Origin: Microbulbifer variabilis ATCC 700307
GTDB taxonomy: Bacteria > Pseudomonadota > Gammaproteobacteria > Pseudomonadales > Cellvibrionaceae
Length of the DNA stretch: 64,000 nt
Direction: 5' to 3'
Assembly (NCBI RefSeq): GCF_000380565.1
Contig: NZ_AQYJ01000028.1
Span: 186,001 to 250,000, forward strand
Shown here: positions 55,354-63,094 of the stretch, piece by piece
How the letters are laid out: every line of letters begins with the position of its first letter
Position numbering within the stretch: the first letter of the stretch is position 1
Notes under the pieces: model-generated
What the model was told of the DNA's origin: nothing
The model's input: the letters and a program-made list of their open reading frames with translations, nothing else
Database searches by the model: none
Made by a program: the position numbers and the translations under genes

Positions 55354-55641
55354 ATGGAAGCTAGAAAAATAACCCAATTTCAGGAAAAAAATGGGGGTAT
55401 AAACACTAAAAATCGAGCTGCGCGAGTAGCTGCCAGAGTAACAGCAAAAATTGCTCTAGCTAAGGGCGCCACTATGACACAAGCCCTTTCTATTCAACGG
55501 CAGCTATTCGAAGCACTGTCTGAGGATACCTACAAAGCTGAGGTTAAAACAAAGGGCACCTTACATTGTATTGCATCCGTACGTGCAGATCTTTGTAGAA
55601 AATGCGAGGCATGTACATTAAAGCTTAACTGTACCCGATGA
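55354..55641 (+). CDS. Small protein with C-terminal cysteine cluster
   Basis: The 95-residue product is not recognised. The N-terminal half is basic and helical (NRAARVAARVTAKIALAKGA). The C-terminus holds CRKCEACTLKLNC (CX2CX2CX5C), which could bind zinc or an iron-sulfur cluster, with two further Cys before it. GAGAGGA lies at good spacing before the ATG and an operator-like palindrome overlaps the leader. It is divergent from the XRE genes, the place where phage and pyocin clusters keep an activator or antirepressor. That role is inference from position only. Confidence 0.6.
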   Translation: MEARKITQFQEKNGGINTKNRAARVAARVTAKIALAKGATMTQALSIQRQLFEALSEDTYKAEVKTKGTLHCIASVRADLCRKCEACTLKLNCTR

Positions 55642-56220
55642 CAAAGTTAGATAGAGTAAAACAAATCAAATTACCTTAAAGCATTACCTTTTCTCGACTC
55701 CAGGTTGTTGCGATATATTTAGCCCTAATTAATCTAAATAAAACGCTTCAACCTATTAGGTCCTATTTTATCTCGTATTATGGCGAAATATCTTGTAAAA
55801 AATTTCTGAGCAATTTATTGCAAATATTACTGAAATAATTATTTGTCGTCGCTTTGTGACTTGTGCAAGAGAATTGTCACATTCGAGGTAATAGTTATGG
55901 TGGGATATCCAGATATTCAAGACTCCTTCGGAAATTTATAAGCAATGAGGGATTGAGGAGGAATAAACAATGGCGCACAGCTATCGGAAACTTAACCGGT
56001 GCGAGCACTAAACGGCCTAAAGTGTTTGGCAGGTATAGAGCGAAGCCGTGACGCACTTTTTTGAGGTCTAAATTTCTGGGCACAAGAAGTTTCTAGCCTA
56101 GCGAGCTATGGAGGAATTTAGTGGTGAGGACTCATTCTAGCACTTATTAGTTTTTCGTAAGTTAGGCTTAAGCTATCAAGCTAGCTTCAGTTTTTGAACT
56201 CTTCTTACTGCAATGCCTGC
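55642..56220. other. AT-rich gap, including a 13-codon ORF with a strong ribosome-binding site
   Basis: No convincing gene is seen in these 579 bp. At 55955-55963 GAGGAGGAA, an almost ideal Shine-Dalgarno, sits 8 nt before an ATG at 55970. That frame ends after 13 codons (55970-56011, MAHSYRKLNRCEH). It could be a leader peptide or the start of a gene broken by a later change. A 62-codon frame through the same segment (from a GTG at 55863) has no ribosome-binding site. Confidence 0.4.
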
Positions 56221-56445
56221 TTACATATTGATTAGTGTGAAGAATTTATTGGCTGTTAATCTATTGTTCCTTCCATATTCTATAAGTGAGGTCTGAATTA
56301 AAAGGGTCATGTGTTTGGTGATTACGGATTTTTTCGCTAAAGTATCCGTATCGTGGGCAAGGTAAGCTCGTGAATAACAGGCCAGAGCTGTAAAATTTAA
56401 TTTTGCGGCTATTGGCTTGATATCTATATGGTGCAATTTTTTCAT
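56221..56445 (-). CDS. Small protein, intact member of a three-copy array
   Basis: The 74-residue product has no family I recognise. It starts at an ATG with AGAGGA 5 nt upstream. The central block AYLAHDTDTLAKKSVITKHM followed by TLLI is found again, in the same reading frame, in two decayed copies at about 56507-56815 and 56876-57010. Conservation of amino acids rather than only bases supports a real protein. It is basic, with no signal peptide. It lies on the strand opposite to the tail operon, in the gap between regulators and lysis genes. A toxin/antitoxin-like or regulatory role cannot be decided. Confidence 0.5.
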   Translation of the reverse strand: MKKLHHIDIKPIAAKLNFTALACYSRAYLAHDTDTLAKKSVITKHMTLLIQTSLIEYGRNNRLTANKFFTLINM

Positions 56446-56506
56446 CTATATCCTCTGAAGAAAATGGAAGTTATTGAGGGGTACTCATAAGAGTCGTATT
56501 GCATTC

Positions 56507-56815
56507 TTAGGTAGAGTTATACACTGCAATATAGATATAATCTTTGAGGTTTATTAAAAGGGTCATGTATTTTGCAGTTACGGATTTGTTTGCTAAAGTT
56601 TCTGCATTGTGGGCGAAGTAAGCCCATAAAGGTGAGGGTAGGAAAATGAGATGTGACGATAGCTGCTGCGGCTGTTAATCGATTGCGTCACAAATTCTCA
56701 GATTTTTTTGGTTTTCCAAAAATGTTAATTAATTATGCTTGATTGATAGCTGCCACCAGTGCTGCTTTGGTGGCAGTTGGCTTGATAGTTTGAATTTTCT
56801 GTCTATATGCTCTGA
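56507..56815 (-). pseudogene. Decayed second copy of the small array gene
   Basis: On minus, KIQTIKPTATKAAL near 56755-56795 corresponds to the start of the intact copy (HIDIKPIAAKL). After an inserted segment and frame changes, AYFAHNAETLANKSVTAKYM and TLLI (about 56550-56630) match its core. The start codon region reads ATAGACAG where the intact copy has ATAGATGA, so the ATG is lost. The flanking leader (near 56809-56868) also matches the leader of the intact copy, so the duplicated unit includes upstream DNA. Confidence 0.5.
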
Positions 56816-56875
56816 GGAGAATGACAGGTATTGAAGTATGCTTTTGTGGTCGTTATTGCGTGCCTAAATTGTTTA

Positions 56876-57010
56876 TTAGTCCATAGTCAAATTACAGGCC
56901 CGATTTAAAAGGGTCATATATTTGGTGATTACAGATTTTTTCGATAAGGTTTCTGTAGTGTGGGTAAGGTAAGACCAGCAGAAGCTAAGACAGTAAATTT
57001 AATTTCGATT
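56876..57010 (-). pseudogene. Decayed third copy of the small array gene
   Basis: The minus strand encodes SYLTHTTETLSKKSVITKYM followed by TLL, then a stop at 56876-56878. Upstream, KFTVLAS matches NFTALAC of the intact copy but in a different frame. A net loss of about 4 bases between the two blocks explains this. It is therefore a frameshifted remnant. Confidence 0.5.
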
Positions 57011-57045
57011 AATATTTTTCGAAGTCGTTTAATCTGAATATTGAG

Positions 57046-57075
57046 AAAGCTCCAGAAATTCTGGGGCTTTTTTGT
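57046..57075 (+). terminator. Hairpin with U-tract before the lysis/tail operon
   Basis: AAAGCTCCAG (57046-57055) pairs with CTGGGGCTTT (57061-57070) around AAATT, with one G-T pair, and a T-run follows. It ends 14 bp before the next ATG, so it may be an attenuator or an antitermination target controlling the tail operon rather than a gene end. Confidence 0.6.
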
Positions 57076-57089
57076 ATCCTGGGGAATTT

Positions 57090-57386
57090 ATGAGTTGTGA
57101 TCAACCTCAAGCGATCGACCGTGATACACCGGTGGCTATTGGTTTGGTAATTATGCTATGTGGGGCAGTTTTTTCTTTTGGAATGTTTTGGAGCAAATGG
57201 CAAGCATTAGAGCACAACCACAAGAATGATATTGCACGCCTGGATGAGGCTAATCGTCGCCTGGAAGAGAAAACTGACCGTAAATTTGAGAATTTACAGA
57301 ATAGTATTGATCAAGTGGGAGCTGATGTGAACCAAGTTAAGAATTTCTTAATGCGAAATCCTGTACACAAATATGAACAAAACTGA
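57090..57386 (+). CDS. Small membrane protein with coiled coil (lysis-module candidate)
   Basis: The 98-residue product is taken from the ATG at 57090 with GGGGA upstream. One membrane segment (about 14-33, VAIGLVIMLCGAVFSFGMFW) is followed by a heptad-rich helix (about 40-90, ARLDEANRRLEEKTDRKFEN and onward). This is the shape of spanin-, antiholin- or tail-accessory proteins encoded next to holins. I cannot name the family. It overlaps the next gene by 14 bp and is the first gene of the plus-strand tail operon. Confidence 0.62.
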   Translation: MSCDQPQAIDRDTPVAIGLVIMLCGAVFSFGMFWSKWQALEHNHKNDIARLDEANRRLEEKTDRKFENLQNSIDQVGADVNQVKNFLMRNPVHKYEQN

Positions 57387-57675
57387 AAAGAGCCCCCTTA
57401 CCTTAGAGTCTATAGGTTCATCAGAAGTACTTGTATTAGTGGTGCCAACAAAAGAATTTATGATAGCAGTATCTACTAATAGCGAAACTATGACAGTCTG
57501 GCAATGTAATGGCGGAGGGCTATTTAAGCCACTAAAGGAATATCCATATATAGAGACAACTAATGCCGGATTCTTAACTCTAAACGAAGTTTATGATAAA
57601 GCGGCGGAAGCAGCTTATCAATATTTATCTCGAGAGCCATGCTTGTGGGGAATTAAATTGGGGCTTAAATCATGA
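57373..57675 (+). CDS. Unknown small protein of the lysis/tail operon
   Basis: The 100-residue product is not recognised. It begins inside the preceding gene with no ribosome-binding site of its own, so translation is probably coupled. It looks like a small mixed alpha/beta domain (VLVLVVPTKEFMIAVSTNSE, then TVWQCNGGGLF and LNEVYDKAAEAAYQYL), without signal peptide. Its last bases overlap the holin-like gene by 4 bp, which places it firmly in this operon. Confidence 0.6.
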   Translation: MNKTEKSPLTLESIGSSEVLVLVVPTKEFMIAVSTNSETMTVWQCNGGGLFKPLKEYPYIETTNAGFLTLNEVYDKAAEAAYQYLSREPCLWGIKLGLKS

Positions 57676-58109
57676 GTTTATGGAAGAGATTATGGGATAC
57701 TAGCGATGTTATCGAACAGAGTGTCGATGCCGTAATTAGAACCGGTGATGCTTTAGTTTATACTGAAGAGGAAAAAGCTGATTTCAAAGCAAGAGTATTA
57801 GATTGGATGCTGAAGTGGCAGCAGGTAACTGCTGGCCAGAACCTTACCCGGCGTTTATTAGCGTTATCAATTACGTTTATTTGGCTGCTAGAAAGTCTCG
57901 TAGCTTTGATATTGTGTGTGTGGTCAGCATTTGAGCCTTATAGTCAAAGTTTCGCTAATGCTGCTGAAATTACTTTTTCAGCAGCCTCGAAAATGGGATT
58001 ACCGGTAGGAGTAATTCTTACTTTTTATTTTGCTCCGAATAAAATCAGCGAAGCGATAGCTCGCTATCATATGGCCCGTTCTCCTTCGGGTTTATCTAAA
58101 GATAGCTAA
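57672..58109 (+). CDS. Holin-like protein (3-TM, GTA-holin type)
   Basis: The 145-residue product has an amphipathic N-terminal half and two strong hydrophobic segments: about 60-87 (RLLALSITFIWLLESLVALI) and about 108-125 (GLPVGVILTFYFAP), with a weaker one between. The sequence resembles the three-TM holins of gene-transfer agents and some prophages (PF11351), for example the EEEKADFKARVLDWMLKW start. Holins make the membrane lesion that lets the cell-wall hydrolase act; the M15-type enzyme at 51605 is the only candidate partner in view. In R-type pyocin clusters a holin also precedes the baseplate genes. Confidence 0.68.
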   Translation: MSLWKRLWDTSDVIEQSVDAVIRTGDALVYTEEEKADFKARVLDWMLKWQQVTAGQNLTRRLLALSITFIWLLESLVALILCVWSAFEPYSQSFANAAEITFSAASKMGLPVGVILTFYFAPNKISEAIARYHMARSPSGLSKDS

Positions 58110-58291
58110 ATTTATTTAGTGGCCGAAAAATTTTAGATTCAAAAGTTTTAAATTCCTTTGGGTTGTGTTGCTCAAATTTATTTATTTTTTTTTGGGTTTT
58201 TAAAATTTCAGTGGTTCAGATTTAGTTTTTGAATTTCACATTGGATCTAATTTTTATTTGCTCCTTGAGGTCGGATAAGAGATGCACATTT

Positions 58292-58864
58292 ATGACCAGT
58301 ATTAACACTATATCTGACAATATTTTACTTAAATTACAAAGTATTCCCGGCATAATTAAATGTGAAGAAATAATAAAGGAACTTCAGGTAGGTAGTAGTG
58401 AGATTCCTGATAGCACTCCAGCCTTACTGTTAAGACTCGTTTCTAGTGAACCAATAGCTGCTTTTAATAATGGCGTGCAGCCGCTTTCAGTAGAATGGGA
58501 AATTATAGTCATTGTAGGCAATCTGACTACTTTGGTGGCTAATAACCGAGCAGCTCGAGATCTTGCGGTTTCAACAGTCCTAGTATTTGAGCAGCACTTG
58601 ACCGATTCACAAGCCAAGTTAATTGAAAAGTCTGGACGTTTGAATTTCCAAGGGCTTCAGCCTTTGCAGCTTAATGAAACTGGTGACGGTGTTCTTGCTG
58701 CTTACACCTTAAGGTTTACTCAGAAAATATGGGTCGGAGAAGACCGGCGACATGATCTTACGCCAATACCTAAGCCGGTAGAAGTTCATGTGGGTTATGA
58801 ACCAAAAGTTGGCTTAAAGCATCGCGATGACTATACCAAAATTGGTGAGGTGGGCGAGGCATGA
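58292..58864 (+). CDS. Phage Gp37-like (DUF1834-type) tail protein
   Basis: The 190-residue product starts at the ATG 58292; the in-frame TTG at 58229 is less likely. It has a mixed alpha/beta pattern (TISDNILLKLQSIPGIIKCE, PALLLRLVSSEPIAAFNNG, WEIIVIVGNLTTL) and ends in a strand-rich TLRFTQKIWVG region. This resembles the Mu Gp37/DUF1834 family, thought to act in tail or tail-completion. The match is by general shape, so an unrelated tailocin protein at the same position is possible. It overlaps the gpV gene by 4 bp (ATGA), so it belongs to the tail operon. Confidence 0.58.
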   Translation: MTSINTISDNILLKLQSIPGIIKCEEIIKELQVGSSEIPDSTPALLLRLVSSEPIAAFNNGVQPLSVEWEIIVIVGNLTTLVANNRAARDLAVSTVLVFEQHLTDSQAKLIEKSGRLNFQGLQPLQLNETGDGVLAAYTLRFTQKIWVGEDRRHDLTPIPKPVEVHVGYEPKVGLKHRDDYTKIGEVGEA

Positions 58865-59457
58865 ACTCAGAAGTAGTAACTGCACTTCTACAGCAGCTTG
58901 GTGAGTTACAGCGTCGGGTCGACAATATAGTACGTCTCGGTACTGTGGAGGAGGTGGACTATGACACAGCCTGCGCTCGCGTGCGCTTAGGAGAAAACCT
59001 AACAACCTGGTTACGTTGGTTTGCCCCAGCGGCTGGGACTAATGATACCGAGTGGCGTCCACCGAGTATTGGTGAACAGGTTGCAGTATTAAGCCCTAGT
59101 GGAGAGCTACGTGCAGGTGTGATTTTACCAGCGATCTATAGCGATAAAGCACCAGCTAATGGCGATACTGCCGACCTTTTTCGCCGCACATTCGCCAATG
59201 GTGACATGATTGAGTATCAAAATGGTAATACCCAGTTGAAAGTGGCGGGCTCGATTGTTGCTGAGGCTGAGAATATAAGTTTAAAAGCGAAAAATATTAA
59301 CTTAGAGAGCGAAAGTCTCAGGCTAGAAGGGACTGAAATTCAAATGAAAGGAAAGGTTGAGCATACCGGTGATGACCTTAGCAGTAATGGCATCAGCCTA
59401 CCCAAGCATACACATATAGTGAAATCGGTGGGTAGCCCCACTGAGAAACCACAATAG
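58861..59457 (+). CDS. Baseplate assembly protein V (P2 gpV-type spike)
   Basis: The 198-residue product matches the P2 gpV family, the membrane-piercing spike of contractile tails. It has an N-terminal helix, an OB-fold (about 20-100, GTVEEVDYDTACARVRLGEN, RPPSIGEQVAVLSPSGELRA, GVILPAIYS), and a beta-helical stem (QLKVAGSIVAEAENISLKAK). The C-terminal tip SLPKHTHIV contains the His-x-His motif that binds iron in P2 and R-pyocin spikes. Overlap with the upstream gene and the W and J genes directly after it give the standard V-W-J baseplate order. Confidence 0.92.
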   Translation: MNSEVVTALLQQLGELQRRVDNIVRLGTVEEVDYDTACARVRLGENLTTWLRWFAPAAGTNDTEWRPPSIGEQVAVLSPSGELRAGVILPAIYSDKAPANGDTADLFRRTFANGDMIEYQNGNTQLKVAGSIVAEAENISLKAKNINLESESLRLEGTEIQMKGKVEHTGDDLSSNGISLPKHTHIVKSVGSPTEKPQ

Positions 59458-59465
59458 GGGGAAGC

Positions 59466-59807
59466 GTGCAGCGATACGGTATGGATAGTAGTAGTGGTAT
59501 GGCTATCACAGAGCTGGAGCACTTGCGTCAGTCAATCACCGACATTCTCACTACTCCAGTAGGGTCTAGATTAATGCGTCGGAACTATGGTGCAAAAATT
59601 TTCCATTCCTTGGATGCACCATTAACTCGCTCCACCATAGTGGATATCTACTCCAATGCAGCAGAGGCTTTAAGCCTTTGGGAACCTCGCTTTCAGAGTA
59701 CAGAAATGCAGGTAGTACGTATGGAGAGCAGCGGTATAACTATGAAACTGTCCGGCTATATGGTGGACAGCGGCGAGTTTATAACTCTGGAGAATATAAA
59801 AATATGA
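59466..59807 (+). CDS. Baseplate assembly protein W (gp25-like)
   Basis: The 113-residue product starts at a GTG (59466) after AGGGGGAA. This start gives MQRYGMDSSSG, which fits the N-terminus of P2 gpW. Family features are MAITELEHLRQSITDILTTP, GSRLMRRNYGAKIF and the C-terminal strands. gpW/gp25 forms part of the baseplate wedge and starts sheath assembly. Its stop overlaps the start of the J gene by 4 bp. Confidence 0.92.
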   Translation: MQRYGMDSSSGMAITELEHLRQSITDILTTPVGSRLMRRNYGAKIFHSLDAPLTRSTIVDIYSNAAEALSLWEPRFQSTEMQVVRMESSGITMKLSGYMVDSGEFITLENIKI

Positions 59808-60754
59808 CAACAGAAAGTGCAGTGGACATCAGTCGCTTACCAGCACCAAATATAGTGGAAACTCTAGATTTTGAAAGTATCTATGGCGAAATGGTAGCTC
59901 TGCTTGATGGTGCCTCCCCTCTATTACTTGATGAAATGGGGCAGGTGATTAAGCCACAAACAGTGAGGGCAGATCTAGTTACTGATGATGGAGCACCTTA
60001 CTTCAAAATCCCAGCGGATTCTCTGATGAATCTTAGTTATGTACAAATGGAAAGCGAGCCTTTAGCTCGATTATTACAAGTAGCTGCCTACCGAGAGATG
60101 CTCACTCGTCAGCGAGTCAATGATGCGGCTCGGGGCGTCATGGTTGCTTTTGCGGTTGATGGAGATTTGGATCGGCTGGGAGAGAACAACAAGACTCGCC
60201 GGCTAGAAGGTGAGGATGACACCCGCTACCGCGGGCGAATTCCTCTTGCCTTCGAGGGCCTCACCACTGCTGGTCCTAAAGGCTCCTATAAGAGCCATGC
60301 GCTTGCAGCTGACCCCCGCGTAAAAGATGCATTGGCAAGCAGTCCTAGTGATGGAGTGGTACATGTGGTTATCCTCAGCACTGAGGGTAATGGCTCGGCT
60401 TCACCGGATTTACTTGAAGCTGTGAATAATGCCTTATCAGAAAAGTCCATACGTCCTCTAACTGATAAGGTAGAGATAATAGAGCCTGAAATTAAACAGT
60501 ACTCTATTAGTGCAACTCTGACTCCAATGCCAGGACCTGTGGATGAAGCGTTATATCAACGTGCTGAAGAGGCCGCAATTGCTTATGCAAAGAAACGCCA
60601 TGGTTTGGGCCTTACTGTAGCCAGATCGGGGTTATCCAAAGTATTGCATCAAGAGGGTATAGAAAGAGTGCAATTGCACGAACCAGAATTCGATATCCTC
60701 AATGAACCACATCAGACCGCGTGGTGTGCAGGTATTGAAATTATACGGGGGTAA
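59804..60754 (+). CDS. Baseplate protein J
   Basis: The 316-residue product begins at the ATG 59804, overlapping W by 4 bp. P2 gpJ-family signatures are DISRLPAPNIVETLDFESIYGEM, SEPLARLLQVAAYREMLTRQRVNDAARGVMVAFA, GDLDRLGENN, then DTRYRGRIPLAFEGLTTAGP and SYKSHALAADPRV. J is a baseplate wedge component that holds the tail fibres. The expected gpI gene (which follows J in P2 and R-pyocins) is absent; a small beta-rich protein gene follows after 2 bp instead. Confidence 0.93.
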   Translation: MTTESAVDISRLPAPNIVETLDFESIYGEMVALLDGASPLLLDEMGQVIKPQTVRADLVTDDGAPYFKIPADSLMNLSYVQMESEPLARLLQVAAYREMLTRQRVNDAARGVMVAFAVDGDLDRLGENNKTRRLEGEDDTRYRGRIPLAFEGLTTAGPKGSYKSHALAADPRVKDALASSPSDGVVHVVILSTEGNGSASPDLLEAVNNALSEKSIRPLTDKVEIIEPEIKQYSISATLTPMPGPVDEALYQRAEEAAIAYAKKRHGLGLTVARSGLSKVLHQEGIERVQLHEPEFDILNEPHQTAWCAGIEIIRG

Positions 60755-60756
60755 AT

Positions 60757-61119
60757 ATGTACGGCTCTAATTACAATATTGAACTGGAGCAAGGGGCTGG
60801 CTATGGCTTGCTAATGACTATTGAAGCTCCACCAGGCACACCTCGTAACTTGACTGGCTACACGGCACGTCTACAAATACGTGATAACCATGATGATAAA
60901 ACACTACTGCTATCTTTAGACAATTTAGATGGGCTGAAGGTGGGAGGCGACAGCGGTGACCCAAATAATGGCCAGCTAAAAATTGAAATACCGGGTCTCG
61001 TAACCGCTGGTTTTACCTGGCGCGATGCTATCTACGATCTGTTTCTAAATCCCAGTAGTGATAGTGCTGAGCGCTTGATATATGGCAGTGTCTCTGTGGC
61101 GCCGCGCGTTACTGTCTAG
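60757..61119 (+). CDS. Small beta-rich tail protein preceding the fibre
   Basis: The 120-residue product has a pattern often seen just before or between tail-fibre genes in phages: NIELEQGAGYGLLMTIE, LTGYTARLQIRDN, a G-x-L-x-I strand, YDLFLNPSSDSAERLIYGSV and the end APRVTV. It looks like one immunoglobulin-like domain; it may be a fibre adaptor or chaperone, but I cannot prove either. It takes the place where P2 and R-pyocins have gpI. A broken copy of its 3' half occurs again before the second fibre gene, so it is duplicated with the fibre as a unit. Confidence 0.72.
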   Translation: MYGSNYNIELEQGAGYGLLMTIEAPPGTPRNLTGYTARLQIRDNHDDKTLLLSLDNLDGLKVGGDSGDPNNGQLKIEIPGLVTAGFTWRDAIYDLFLNPSSDSAERLIYGSVSVAPRVTV

Positions 61120-61132
61120 CTATGAGAAAACT

Positions 61133-62977
61133 ATGAGCGAAATTACCCAGACATTAACTCTGGCACAGAGTGGTGTAGCGGGCCCATCCGGCCCAACAGG
61201 CCCTCAAGGTGCAACAATGCATTGGGGCAGTGGTATACCTGCCACGGGCCTCGGTAACAACGGCGACCAATATCTCGACTATGATAGTGCCGACTTATAT
61301 GGAAAAAGTGATAATAGCTGGGCAAAGCTGCGCAACCTCCGTGGCCCTCAAGGGCCAAAGGGAGATAAGGGGGATAAGGGCAATCAAGGTATCCAGGGAG
61401 TTCAGGGTGAACAGGGCCTAGGTATTTTTGCTAGTAATGGTGTACCTACAGATAACCTGGGCCGAAATGGAGAGCATTATGTGGAGCTGGATAGCCCAAG
61501 TAAAACCCTTTACCAAAAGAGTGCTGGTAATTGGTCTGTAATCGGTAACTTAGCTGGTCCAAAGGGTGATACTGGCCGAGGTATTTCCGATATGGAAGTA
61601 TTATCAGATGGCACCTTGCGAGTTTCATACACTGATGGTACGAATCAAGATACTGGCTCTTTTCCGATAGAGGGTTTGGGACGGCGTGTAGCACTATCAC
61701 AAAATCCAGGAGCTGATAATTCAAATTACTGGGCCAAAGTCGCAACGTTAAGAACTACGACAGGTACAGCTGATGCTGGGCTGGTTTTAGCTCTAGTTTG
61801 TGGGGATCAAGCAGTACATGGCGCGGCCGTGATCACTGTAAAGTTTCGTGAGGGAGCCAGCCCCGATACTTTGGCGGCAGAGTCTGGGGTATATATTGCT
61901 GCAAATCATGGTGAAATTTTTGCAGATGATTCGTTTAAATTGATATCTAATGGATATGGTCAGCCTGTAGAACTCTGGGTGAGAAAGAAGCATTCTTTTG
62001 TATCTTTGAGTGTTCACGAAGTGGCTGCCGCACTTAATGAAGTGACGGTTACTTATCATAACGATTTTAGCTGGCAGGCAGAGGAGCCTAGTGCAGCTTA
62101 TGTCAAACAATCTATCGGGCTAGTTTATGGAAAAAATAGGAAGATTTATCATGAGGAGCACAAGCCTACTCCAGCAGAAATCGGTGCGATAAAAACCGGT
62201 GGCACGGTTTCAGTCAGCGGTAATGCCAGTGGCTCAGCAAGTTTTGATGCAAATGGCGATCTCTCGCTGAATCTGAATGTTAGTTATTCTACCAGCGCAA
62301 ATAGCGCTACCAGCGCTACTAGTGCCGGGAATGCGGACACCGTAGATAATTTACACGGTTCACAGCTTATTCGTTCTGATACTGATGATAATGTAACAGG
62401 ACATACCGAATGGCAGGACCTCAAAGAGGTTCGTTGGGGCAACAGTGCGGATATGCGCATGATGCATAGCGGAAGCCACGGTTATTTGAGTCTACATACT
62501 GGTGACTTATATATTCGCTCAGGCACCACAACGAAATATTTGTTCGATGTTTCCAGTGGTAACTTCCATGCTGATGGCCATGTGTATTGGCAGTCTAGTT
62601 CGGTTGGATCGGACCCAATCCTTAAAACCAATGTACGCACGATTGACAAGCCAATTTCCAGATTGAAAAAACTTAATGGTGTTCTTTTCGATTGGAAAGA
62701 TAGTGGTCGTGGTTCTGGCGGTTTGATGAGCCCGGATATTCGTAGGGCACTACCACGTACCGTTTACAAATCCAAATTTAAGAAGAATGGTAAGCGATAT
62801 GATCAGGCCGATTATAATGCGGTCATTGGTTTGTTGGTTGAGGTGTGTAAAGACTTGGAGAATAGATTGCAGCGGCAGAGTGATGACTTTAAAGCTATCA
62901 AGGACCAAGGTAAAACTGTTAATAAACTCCAGCATATGATGAAAAGTCTTCAAAGCCGGATTGAAAACCTGTATTAA
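61133..62977 (+). CDS. Tail fibre with collagen-like repeats and S74 chaperone domain
   Basis: The 614-residue product starts at the ATG 61133. The N-terminus (about 1-186) has Gly-x-y triplets at 17-26 (GPSGPTGPQG), about 71-97 and 142-150, interspersed with two related HWGSGIP/ASNGVP-type modules; this is the part likely to attach and trimerise. A variable beta-rich middle follows, with a SATSATSAGNADT-like linker near 395-405. Residues about 493-614 form an intramolecular chaperone (peptidase S74): SDPILKTNVRTID with the Ser-Asp for self-cleavage, LNGVLFDWKD, and a C-terminal coiled coil. It would bind the target-cell surface. The N-terminal 186 residues recur in the next fibre. Confidence 0.9.
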   Translation: MSEITQTLTLAQSGVAGPSGPTGPQGATMHWGSGIPATGLGNNGDQYLDYDSADLYGKSDNSWAKLRNLRGPQGPKGDKGDKGNQGIQGVQGEQGLGIFASNGVPTDNLGRNGEHYVELDSPSKTLYQKSAGNWSVIGNLAGPKGDTGRGISDMEVLSDGTLRVSYTDGTNQDTGSFPIEGLGRRVALSQNPGADNSNYWAKVATLRTTTGTADAGLVLALVCGDQAVHGAAVITVKFREGASPDTLAAESGVYIAANHGEIFADDSFKLISNGYGQPVELWVRKKHSFVSLSVHEVAAALNEVTVTYHNDFSWQAEEPSAAYVKQSIGLVYGKNRKIYHEEHKPTPAEIGAIKTGGTVSVSGNASGSASFDANGDLSLNLNVSYSTSANSATSATSAGNADTVDNLHGSQLIRSDTDDNVTGHTEWQDLKEVRWGNSADMRMMHSGSHGYLSLHTGDLYIRSGTTTKYLFDVSSGNFHADGHVYWQSSSVGSDPILKTNVRTIDKPISRLKKLNGVLFDWKDSGRGSGGLMSPDIRRALPRTVYKSKFKKNGKRYDQADYNAVIGLLVEVCKDLENRLQRQSDDFKAIKDQGKTVNKLQHMMKSLQSRIENLY

Positions 62978-63094
62978 CTATGCCGTTATACCTAGCGAAA
63001 GTTAAGTAAGCAGTGCTTATTTTTAGCTAGACAAAAATAAAAATCTCAAGACTTTAGTCGTGAGGGTATTGCTCCTTGCTATGCACACTTAGCC

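Noticed and set aside
55863-56051. 62-codon plus-strand frame starting at a GTG
   Set aside because: No ribosome-binding site, unusual composition and no conservation signal. The strong Shine-Dalgarno in it serves another frame.
56750-56776. Perfect 9-bp hairpin CTGCCACCA / TGGTGGCAG as a terminator
   Set aside because: No T-run follows on either strand. It lies inside the decayed second array copy and reads as ordinary coding sequence (ATKAALVAA) on minus.
56299-56970. Three similar repeats of about 75 bp that could be taken for a CRISPR-like or non-coding repeat array
   Set aside because: Spacing is irregular (about 260-350 bp), copies are diverged, there are no cas genes, and the minus-strand reading frame is conserved across all three. 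I treat them as copies of a small gene.
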